Part shown: positions 43,001-55,000 of the stretch, piece after piece
How positions within the stretch are numbered: the stretch's first letter is position 1
Layout: the number at the start of each line of letters is the position of its first letter
From: Scolanthus callimorphus
Lineage: Eukaryota; Cnidaria; Anthozoa; Actiniaria; Edwardsiidae
NCBI GenBank assembly: GCA_033964015.1
Contig: CM066915.1
Location: 13,229,573 to 13,293,572, forward strand
DNA length: 64,000 nt
Direction: 5' to 3'
The notes under the pieces: generated by a model
What the model saw: the letters and a program-made list of their open reading frames with translations, nothing else
The model's database searches: none
Told to the model about the DNA's origin: nothing
Translations under genes and position numbers: made by a program

Positions 43001-46000
43001 TGTCACATAGAGATTTCATTGGTGTTTTGTTTTCTCCTGCGATATTCAGGTACAAAGTTAACTGTGCTTCGCGGCTAAACACTGCTAAAAATAGTGCGTG
43101 TCGGGTTCCCTTCAAAATTTTGCGAAAGCGGAGGAGTTATTATTTCAAATTTTCAACAGTTCAACAAGAATAGTAACTGAAGCGTTCCTGTAAATCTCAG
43201 CTCTGTACTCTATTCTTAACATATTGTACAAAAAATCCGAATTTAGTCAAGTCGACGCTGTTCTTATCGCTAAATCTTACTGCTGTGAATGCGTGTTCGT
43301 AATTTAAATTGCTGTGATGCGATAACTCAACCCTTATACTTGCTCGTTATGGCCTTCTGTCTCCTTCAAAATATTAGCGATGAGCGCAGGAGTTTGATGT
43401 TCATGTTTCAGTATTTTTGGGATCAAAGCGTCATCGGTTGTCAAGCTAAAAATGGCAAATGGCAACGGACAATGGTTATGCAAATTTGCGCACAAAGGGT
43501 AGACTGTATCAGCAAACGAGAGGATCATCTAATGAAGCTGTAAAATGGCACTTTCCTCAAACGAGCATATGAGCCCCAACCGGAATTAGACCCGGAGAAC
43601 TATCCATATGTACTACCACAGTAGTTCCAGACAGCGCGGAAATTAAAGCAGGAATGAAGAGATTTAAGAATGGGAAGTGCATGGGAACGGATAGAACACA
43701 TTCCGAACACCTGAAGTATTCGGCCTTGTAGCATCTCCTGGAGTATATCGTGCTATCAGTGAGCCTGATATGGATATGTCTCCAAGTACCAACCCGGTTG
43801 CTCACGGCAAGCATCATCTGCCCCTACAAACGTGGTCTGAGGTCCTAAGCTAACAATCACAGGGGTTAAGTATTATTGCAATTCTGTCAAAGATCATATA
43901 GGCGATAATCGTAGACAGAATTCAGGAGACCTATGAATAAGTTCAAGTTTCAAGTTTATTATTTCTCCATTTACATTTAATTTACAATAAATGCAGTGGT
44001 ACCTCTTTTAAGCGGTCACCCTCGGAACCGAGCCAAGTGACCGCTTAATAGAGGTTGGCCGCTATGAAAGTAGTACAAGAATAAACTACTGTACAAATGC
44101 TTCTCAAAGAACCGCCACCGGATGTTTGAGTTGCACTAGCGGCTTGTAAGCTTGTCAGAACAAAGAATAAAGAATAATTTGCTGTTGTTGTCAATTGTCA
44201 CAACATTTTCTGTCACAGAAATGGCATTAAAAATCAATAATAGGATTTTGTGGCCGCTTAATAGAGGTAACAATAGCATTTGGGACTGGAAAATAGTGGC
44301 CGCGGCCGCTTAATAGAGGTGGCCGCTGAATAGAGGTATTTAATACAGTACTTGAGTGACAAATATTTAAGACAGATTGTTTTAGTGGTTCGAGCAACGC
44401 GTGGCCAAAAATCGGGTTCCTAGAAAGTACACAACCTATTGGCTTCATTTTAGCATCTTGTGAAACGTTTTCATGCAAGATGTAACTCCAGTTAGTTCCA
44501 TCATGAAATCTTGAAGGGAACCTATGAAAATACATTTCGAAGTTTATATGCAAAGGTATAGGCATTTGGAAGGGATTTGCGCTTGACATGGAGTTTTCCT
44601 ATTATTGTCCTCCAAGGTGGTAAGCTTTGAAATTTAATTTATCCGCTTTCTGTGCGAATTTCATGGCGTAACTAACCCAGGTTATTCTTTATATGCAGTT
44701 CTTCCAAAGCAAACCAAAATCAAGCCGAGGGGTTCTAAAATTTTGAGTTACTGGATTTTTGACCACTTTTTGACAAAATTGCTCGAAATCCTGGTAAAAT
44801 CTATCTTAACAACCCTGAAATTCCTCATTTTATAAATGCCCATGATTCTGGAATTTTGCTCTTGTACTTTGGTACCAACCCCAGAATTTCTGGTTTCTCT
44901 GGGATTATCTTGTCATAGAAAGTTGTGCTCTAATGCTTAAATAAACAAAAAGTGTCAAAGGCTGACAGTTCTACACCCCTTATAAACTCCACGATAGGGC
45001 AGCCACACAAAATCTGTGCCCCCACTGCCGAGGATCTCTGGAATTCCAGAGACCCTCGGCAGTGGGGGCACAGATTTTGTGTAATTAGCATTATAATTAG
45101 CAATTTTCGGTTTTCACACACTCTTCTAAAATAGCCAGCATTACAATACAAATACATTAGGTCGTATGCAGCAATGTTTGTATACCTGCAAGGAGTTGTT
45201 TCGGAGGTCCAGTAGCCTAAGAGTCTTGTTTACTTTCAGCATCATGCCAAGACACTGGCCATCAGACGGTACAAGTCTATTATCACCCAGGAACAGGTCT
45301 TTAAGGTTATGATTCGTCTTCACCGAGCTCGCTGAAAAAGAATAATTCAAATTAGTTTTCTCATTGTGTTGCAACAAAACTAGTAAGTTTACCATGGATT
45401 TTTGTTTTCCAACAGTTTCGCGTAGTAAAATAGACCTCGGAGAGAGCTTCTTCAAAGTCTCTCTTCCGTCGACCAAACTCTCTCTCTTCCTTGCCCAAAC
45501 GTTTCTCGGTCGGAAAATATTGATACTCCGAACCTCAAGTCCCTGCTCCCCAGGAATTAGCTAGTTTGGTTTCACAGGATAAAAGTCAACAAACTGAACC
45601 CAACTAAAATTTTGCTTGTTGCTTTCATCTAGCTTATCTTTCTAACTGTATACAGGGATCCAAAACCCAGAAAATGATGTGTAGATGAAGCCACAGAAAT
45701 AGTAACAAAACAAAACAGAAAACAAATAAAAAACAAATTCTTATAACAGGGGCGCATTAAAGGCATGGAGAAAAGTGGTCAGAGTCATCATGTATTTTCA
45801 GTTTGTCGTGACCCCCCTTTTCCAAATGCTGCCTACGCCACAGTATAAGGCAAATTTCAGATGACTGCAGTAATACCAATTAGACCTAGACAATCGTATA
45901 CGAGAGAAATTAGGATCTGTTCCTGAACAGTTTTCTCCATCAGCAAATCACAAGTCATATAAAACCACTATCACTCGGTGAGCACGTGATTACTGAATAC

Positions 46001-49000
46001 TGAATGAGTTTAGTTTGATTGGTGGACGGAAATGAGTGAACACTGACAATGCAAAGTAAACTCATATACAACTCGCTATTCTATACACCTATACCTTCGA
46101 AACAAGAGAAAGACATTGGTATATGTGGTGTACAAAATGCATACATTATTCTCACGAGTTAAGATATAAAGTTATCGCGCGGGGAAATACCCTAGTAGCT
46201 CATTGGTGTTTAAATTAAATTACATGCTTGCAGCCTGACATGTTGTATGGCTATAATTGATTCCACAGGGATCATATATTGAGCAAGCTGACATGAAAAA
46301 GTGTATTTATAGGATGAATTGGGTTTAAATTTGTAAAAGACGGTCAATGTACCAAGTAAGAAGAGAGGTTTGCCAGTCAGGTTTGTAGCCTCCATGTGTA
46401 GTACCGTCAAATGACAGTCCAGTCTGAGTGACCGGCCAAGTAGCGGAATAGACTGCTCTGTCCAGACTGTATGTCGAATGTCCAGGTACTCCAGGCATGG
46501 AGTCTAAGGAAGGAATAATAGTGTTATAGAGGAAGCAACTCCAGCATGACACATCAAAGCACACTCCTGTGCTTTGGTTTGCATGTTGATTTCCTTGACA
46601 TTCATGACGGTTTTGTTGATTTCAATTATATTGGCGGCTGTAGAATGTCCTGATGGTCAGAATGCTATTGGGGAAAATGGCACCACTCACAAACATCAGT
46701 CTGACTTCGACTCAAGATCTGCCACTTTCAGACGCCTTCTAGTATGGGACGAGAATTCAACAAGAAGGTCTAAACACCTGGGAGTGGCAAAACTCTGAAT
46801 AATCTTTCCCTCACATTAAAAAAATAAAATCGTGTTTACTACCTGCGACCCTAAGTATAATCTAATAAACCAAGAAAATAAGTTAATACTTCCAAAGCCT
46901 AGGGCTGACTTTGGCAAACGGAGTTTCAGCTATTCCCTAGGCAAGTTTAAAATAAGCATTTCACCAGACGAACACACGGCAGTCATGGGAGCCAGTGACA
47001 TGTAAACATGTTTTAATGTTTTTATGTTTGTAAACTGATGATTTTTTACCGTGTATAAATAAATTTATGTATGTGTATGTATGTATGCATGGGTGGAGAA
47101 TGAGAAAGATTCGCATGTATGTAGTAATGGGGTAGGATAATTAACTTCCCCCCAAAACACCAAGCACAATTGTTCATTGGGGCGAGGGCCTAACAATGGA
47201 CTAACAATTCAGGCGAAATTGCTGAAATTGATAAGGATATCGAAGTTGACAGCATTTCGAACTCGTGGCTAGTTGCGTAGCAACAGTCAAAGAGTTATCG
47301 AGGGGGCTCGATGTCACTCACTCCTACGTTAGCACGATATTAGCATAATTTATGCTGAAGTCATCCATCTGCCTTTCGGGACTCTCGAGGTGCGGGATCA
47401 TACGAGCTATCTGCGGGACATAGCGTGACTAAAACTCTTGGTAATTCTCTTGTTACCTTTATACCTTCGCCAAAGTATATATAGGCCTAAGTCCCCCTAA
47501 ATTTCTCCATGGGGTGTTACTTACATTTGCCAAAAAAACTGGTTTGTTTTAAATCGATACTTTTTTAGTCATGTCAAAATCTACACTGTGTAATGACTTT
47601 GATCCGTGCAAAGCCAGGTGCCGGGGGTCACAAAACGTGGGAAAATGAAAAGTACACAACCAATGATGTCATTAGCGCATGCGTAAAAAGCTAATTGTTT
47701 TTTTAAACGCTACTTTTAAGTAATTTTAAAACCCACACTTACTGAGGACCTTCATCAAGCAAAGCCAAAGTACCTAGTGCAGGGTTATGAATGCAGGGGG
47801 TGTCTAAATCCCATTTCCTAGAAATCCCAGTCCCATTTTCAGTGCATAATCTGCCCAAAATAGAAATCCCATTCCCCAGAGGCATCTCAACAGCAAGAAG
47901 ACAATACAATGCGCGGGTCGTCTGCTTGGGGCACAAATTCGTGGTAAAACAAGGACAGGCAATCGACCTGCTCCCCCCTTTTTCCCGTCTATACCACAGG
48001 GAATCCAAACTAGTAATAAATAGCGGAGGAGATCTGGGTTCGAGAATGTTATGACCACGGGCTCACGGGCTCAATATTTCGATTGTTCGTTCTTCTGTTT
48101 GCGGAAATTCGATGAACATTTTGGTTGTTTTTCCGATATCCAAAGAGGGAATACCAAGTCCACACTCGTGAACTCAAAAGCGATATTGTCAAGTGGATTT
48201 GACAAGTGTTTACAGGTGAGTTAATTACTTTTAAGTGTGTACCTCAGCAAGATAAGGTAAGCTTCTTCAGCAGAGTTTGAAAGCAGGAGTCCTTGGAAGT
48301 CTTGGAGTTGAGCTTGAGGAATTTTATTTCTATATTCTTATAGGGGGGATGTGCAATTTATAGGGGCATTTATAGAGATTATGGCTTCTTTAATTGGGTT
48401 TACGAAAATTGTTATTTTCTTACTTGTTTAATTAAAGACAGCAATAAAAAAGGACTGCAAACCCTTAAATTCACAATTTTAGCCACTTAGAAAATACACT
48501 GTGTTCTTTTGCTTTCATCATGTCTTCAAACCTCTTTTATTTGCTCAAGATATTATTTAATTATCTGTATGCTTTTTATAAGACATCAGTGTTTAACTGG
48601 GAAATAATTATGGCATTTGTACATCTCATGCAAAGCTACATCTTGGACCTGAGTGGCATATTTTACGTATCTTCACTAGTGAGGATATCAGCAAAAATAA
48701 AGGTGCTTGGAGATTAATTTTGCTATTTGTTTTTATTTTGTCTATATAATAAAAGTAAAATTACAGTGGCTTGCACATATGAATTTTATTTTCTCATTTT
48801 AAAAACAATATCTTACTATTGCTGTACTTGTGAAAGTATCCTTCTTGCCTCTCGAAAACAACAATCATATTCACTCCTCTATTTTCCCATAAAACAGACA
48901 CAAGTAATTGAGGTAATGGGCGAGGCAGTCACCACTGTAATAAACTATGGCATCACCCAAATCTTTCCCAATCTTTCCTTTTTGCCCCCTCCCCCATGCA

Positions 49001-52000
49001 TCGAGAATTTCCAAAATGGCTTACCACCATATGCATATAGAATTCCTGATAGGTTATACTAGCTTCCAGCTTCGATCCCCCTCCCCCCTCATGCAGGCAG
49101 AATTTCGATCTTGAAAACACCCCCGGCCACTCAGAATTTCCAAATGCCGCCCGCCCCCGGGGTACATATATTTTCTGGAATTGTCCAATGGCGAGTTGTT
49201 GCAAAACTAAACAATGCCGACAGTGTTATCGTAATGTCAAAAAGCCACGAGTTGGCCTATGGCATGCCTTTGATTATTTGTGCCGTGTCTCAATAAAGGA
49301 TTCAGTATTTACAATTATTATATACTTTTTACTCATTCATGCGCGCGCATGATTCCTAATAAAAGCACGATTCCTAATAAAAGAAAAAGAAATCATAATG
49401 CGCGCCCAGCAACCTTTCAATTTGCAACCTGACACTCAACACATTGCGCCAAACAGCGAAAGATAGCAAAGCTCTGCAATTTATCTGGGTCAATCTAGAC
49501 GACAAAGCATCTAGACGACAAAGCATCATGGGTATTTTAAATAATGGAGGCCGGAAGCGAGAACGATTTTCAAGTACTTTCCAGGTTCAAGTATTTATTG
49601 ACACCAAAGAATTTACAAAAAGTCGAAAGAAGAAAGCTAATTGAAGAAGTGAGAGTATGCACTACATCTTTAACGTGATAAAGGTGGACGGACAAGCTCG
49701 CTATTGCTTCTTGCAGCACAGAGAATTTAAGGTAAAATCTGTTTAAAATATTTGGAAAGAGAAATAGAGAAGCTTCATTTTTATACTTGGAGTACAACGC
49801 CATATTTCTTCTAATTGATTCGGATTTCTTTCGAAATAAATTCGCTGCATTTTAAAGGCTTATAATGTTATAATTTATAAGTTATTGTAGCATTATAATG
49901 GAGGCTCAAAGTACTTGAAAACTGCTCATGAGCAGAATATAAACATCATCTGATTCTCACTAGGAGGAAAGTAATACTCAGCATCCCTGTTTTTGTTTAG
50001 GTATACAAATTCAGGTTGCAAGAGAATGGTATTTAAAAGCATCAACTATTTTCATGGATAAAATGCATTGTTTTGTGTTATCCTAATTCTTGCGATAGAT
50101 TTTACGGTTTCAAAAAAGCCTTCTGTGGATCATGGTTTTCACGTAATTTTTACTTGTAACATTTCAGATTTCGTCATTTTCGAGTATATATAACATTAGG
50201 ACTCCATGCTGAACAATTAAGAAAAAAATAGAGTGACAAGTTAAGAGGATCGGGAACACCAAAATTGGACCAGGCTGTAGACCGAATCCAATTTCATTGG
50301 TGTTTCTAGGAATTTTTATATTCATTTTTTTTCTTAATTGAACAAGCATGGAGTCTTTTTATTTATCAATGATATAGCATTCATACATAAACTTAAACTA
50401 TCCAATTTCAAAATATTCGGGGCACTATCCAATTTAAAGATAATTGGATACTTCAGCAAAATTCAAGAAAAAGCAATCTGCAAGCACTATTGGATTGTGA
50501 GGTCATGTGTATGCTTGTCATGCCCATGCTAGGGGTAAACCAACTGGAGGTCTCTTTCAAAGGCAGGATACAACAACATTTGGAAAAAAATCAGAGACGT
50601 TTTCTTGAATTGCCAATATCTTCCATGTGGCTACTGATGAGAACAGACCACATGCCTGTACCCAGTATTCTCCTAGGGGGGAGACTCCCCTATTTTTTGC
50701 AGGGGTGCTCCTAATTGTCTTTCATATTACGAGGGAAAATATGTCTGAAATTCAGGCCACCAACAAGTGTGATTTGCTTCATTTGCTAGAAGGGGCCTCT
50801 AAGAGGTACCTATCTAAGTTTTCAAATTTTACCTAGCCTGCGTAGCGGCTGTAAAAGGAAGGGGAGGTAGTCAGGGTGAGCAAAAACCGGAAATAGTGCA
50901 GGCCTCAAGGCTACCCAGGCTAAATTTTACCCCCTAAAAGGTACCAGAGGCTGCCCCAAAAATAGGGGAGTCTTCCCCCAGGGAGTATTTCAACATTTGA
51001 AAAATTATCCATTCACTAATTCCAAATTCATGAATGAGTTGGCTCATAGAGCCCTTTGATTCATATATGTATCATTTTTGTTATTGATGTTGTCGTTGTT
51101 GTTCTAATTGAATGCAATGTTTGTCCTCGTTGCAAAGGGTGATCTTTTATGTACTTTTCTGGGTGAAGTTCTCTTGTGCCATTGCTGTTAGCGATCCCAT
51201 CCCTACGGCCTTTTGGGTGATGTCACAGCTAGAATTGATTAGCTTATCGAGTACTATTGCTGGGGCCAAACAGATTCAACATTTGATTTAAGGTGACTCG
51301 CTCGAAATGGTTTGTGCGCTCATCTGTGTCCAGAGCTGAACTACCAGGTTATACATATCGGGCTATAACTTTTGCGTTTTTTTGCCGATTCCAGTAATTC
51401 TTTTTGTACATTAAGCATAAATGACCCTAGATTAGCTGCGAATTCTCCGATCTTTGCAATCTTTTTCATCTATAAGTCACAATTCTTAAATACAAAGATG
51501 ACCCCATAGTTTTTAATGCCCTCTAATAACACAATCTTGCAGATATTTTCGGCTTAAATCTTGGCGATGCTCATTAGAAGACTTGAACTTTCATCTGGCC
51601 AAGTTTCAAAAATTCGTAGGCCAGAAATTATTAGCGAGGTCGATGTCGAAGACGCACCACAAATTAAGCCATGAATGTAAAAATTCTCTGCGCACTAATA
51701 AAAGCATTTCAACCTATCAATTTTTGGGACAAGTTACCTAGATGCATGTCAAACTACTTAACTTTAGAAGCACCGTTTCTTTGGGGATAAAACCAGAATT
51801 TTATGGCATCCCGCACTTGGTAAATTTAACCTTAAAATTGGATGTTTTGTATCAAAAGAGATATCACGGAATTAAACTGATTTTTTTAAAAGCTATTATG
51901 CAGGTTTAATTTGAAGTTGAATGTTTCATTGCCGCGAATTCTAATTTTCTTCTGCGAGCTAACTGCGCTCTCTCTATGGCCGCAGGTTTCATACCTGTTG

Positions 52001-55000
52001 TTGTGAAATGCTAATGATCAGAGAACTCAGTTGAAAGGGGGGGTAATGACCATCATATTCGTGTTGGTAGTGGTTTTATTATTAAATTAGAAGCGAGCAA
52101 AGCAATCAAATTGTGACTCACCCTAGGGAACATACTGTTGGCAGATAAGCGTATTCCTCTGAGACATGGTAGTGTTGTTATTACAATAGATCAAACGAAG
52201 CATTACTCCTCTTATTTTCATTTTTCAAGGTAACATTGCCCCCTTTCAATTGAGTGCCCTGATCATTAGCATTTCACACACAGGTATGAAACCTAGTCAC
52301 CTTAATATCATTCAACATTTGATTCAATGTCATTCAACATTTGATTCATAGAGGATATTACATGGGCGCGGGGAGATACGAATTTTATCTTCGAGTGTTC
52401 AACTCAATCTCTCACGAGTGAGCGGGCGCTCATGTAATGTTCTGTTTATTATATAGATATTGATGAGATAAATTTAAAAACAAATAAAAGCTTTTCATTA
52501 AAACCCAATCGATAAATCGATAAACCGGCAAACCGCTTCTGGTACTGAAACTCTCTACAAGCAAAGATTGATGTAAGCTTAATGAATTTGATACACAAAC
52601 TCTTTAAAAATGTTATAAACATATCAAGCTAAGATTTAAAGTTTACAAATTAAATTCAAAATCACAAGATAAAATAAATAGCAGTTTCATGCCAACAGCG
52701 ATATCTTCAGTCCTATTTTTTTTTCTTTTTTTCTTTCACTTTTTTACTTCCATTTCACTTGCCAGTCTTACATCTTTTCTTTTTCTTTTTCTACATTTAT
52801 GCATACATTAGATTCTTTTGACATATCTTCCGTTTTGGTTTTCACTTCTTTTTCTTTTCACCAAGAGTACATAAATAAGAGTGTACAACATGATAATAGG
52901 GCGTGAGAGAACATTTAGACAAACCTAGTTATTTTTAGATTGGTACTTAGTCTTCTAAAGTCACGCACTGAGAACAACAAAAGGCATAAAACAATAGGCC
53001 TAATTAAAGAATATAGTCTTGCAAGAGCGTGCGTATCGGTTGAGCGGTTGTAAATACCAAAGCTTTAATGAGCTACTGATGAAATGAATTTGATTGGCTA
53101 CAAAAACAATAGAATTATAATTCAGCGAGAAAAACAGTTCTAAAAATAACTAGGTCTGTGCAAAGGATCTCTCACGAATACTGTATCGGAGTTGTTCACT
53201 CTTATATATGAACTCTTGTTTTCACTAATCTTGAAATTATTTTTTTTTTACACAATCTTTAATCTTTAATTTTTACACATATTTTCGCTGTTAATATTGT
53301 TGATGTGATTTTGTTTTTCTTAATTTGCTTATTATTATTATATTTTTACAAAGTCAGATCTGGCAAAATGGGAAAAAGAGCAAAAAAAAAAAAAAAGAAC
53401 GCACACAAACACGACATGACATGACACGTGCGCACATATACAGAAACGCACGACCTGTACCTTTAAAAACAAGAAAAGTTCGGCGCTAAAATATTCCACC
53501 TTTCTTCAAAGTGTTTTAATTCTTTTCTTCCTATTGCAATTTTTCTTTCAATAGTAAGCTTAGTTTCAACGAGCACAGACGCACACTTGACTCTGACAGC
53601 CAATCTACACCCACTACCGCCGCTCTCCATTTTCATAACACCCCTAACCATACATCCGCAGACATGCTACTTATCCCTTTAGAACGACTGACTAACAAAA
53701 GAGATTCTGTTAGGAAAGCTAGGGAGGCTTTTTTATCAACAGAGGTCAAACTTTATCCCCCAAAGGTCTCAATACTAGAGACGAAAATTTTAACAATTTC
53801 AGCTGTTAGATCTTTATGTATCTATGTATCTTTTTGTGTCTTCCTGTTACGTTTTATCACGTGACACTCCACTTGTATGTATCTATTTCACGTTTGAATT
53901 TTGACGGTTATTTTATTTATAGTAGTTACCAATGTAAATATTCACCATTACCTGAAGAAGGTCGGTACTGGCTGACCGAAATATCGTGTAAATGAAAATT
54001 ATAAGCTGTTAATCAACCATTCAAGTTTTTATTATTTCTTACATATATATCTACTGGTTGATAGGTCCTTTATTGGATCCAGCTTCAGTTTTACTTGTAA
54101 GCGGTCCTGCAAATACTTCAAAGTTTTAGCTTCAACAGCCGATAAAAAACTACCAAGGCACAGTGTTGTATTTTTATAATAGCACTTGAAAATGATATAT
54201 TTTGCAATAAAGATAATGTGGTTTAGCCCGTAGAACCTTTATCGTTAGGCCTAAAGCCGTATAGAATATCTGTATCCGACAAAACAATATCTGTGCCTGA
54301 TTTATCGCGAAACCATTTGATAAAAAGCGTCCAAAAATTGATTACTCTAGGGCACTCAACAAAAAGATGCTTTAAATCATGCGGCACATTACAGAAATTA
54401 CATTAGGGTGAATCAACTAATTTCATTTTATAAAGTCAACTGAAACATTTCTAGAAACGTTTCCGATGTTACTTTGAAGGGAAGAGAATAAATATGCTTC
54501 AATGTGTCCACATCAATACCTGATTGAAGGATATGCTTTTGGGCGGTAGGGGGAGCAAAGACTCCTTCAACTAATAATTTTCTATAGGCGGCGCATGGTA
54601 AATTGCTTAAAAACTCAAAAGCCTTATGATCAAAGGGAATCATCTCCTGTTCTAAAACAACGCTATCCACATAAGCAGCTACAGTACTATACACTCATAA
54701 CTTGTAAAAAAATACAATCTAACTGATATTTATCTAACAGTTCTTGAACGGTCATCAGGTCTCCTTCATCATTGTATAGATCATGTATAAAAGTAATGCC
54801 TGCTTCATGCCATTTCATAAAATAAAAAGATTTTCCTCCAATTTCCAAATTTTTATTGTTCCATAAGATTTGGTTGTACCACCTGCGTGAAGCAGACAGT
54901 TGTTCGCTAACAAGCTCGCCCCATATATGAAGAATATCTAAATAAAAAGGAGGAAGTTGCTTCTTGCCAAAATCTAACAAAGCAATATCATAATTGCACA

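Noticed and set aside
41479..43543. Several 60-98 codon frames inside the 40937-43506 element
   Set aside because: No family motif; the best one lies in the terminal repeats and appears in both arms, so it is probably structural sequence. Kept only as a question in the findings.
45005..45082. microRNA precursor
   Set aside because: There is no terminal loop and the centre is itself palindromic; a foldback or inverted duplication fits better without small-RNA data.
46574..46798. 74-codon frame with a hydrophobic start, possible secreted peptide
   Set aside because: It lies antisense in a PPP1R37 intron, right beside the exon at 46503, with no recognisable domain or promoter; the signal-like start is not enough.
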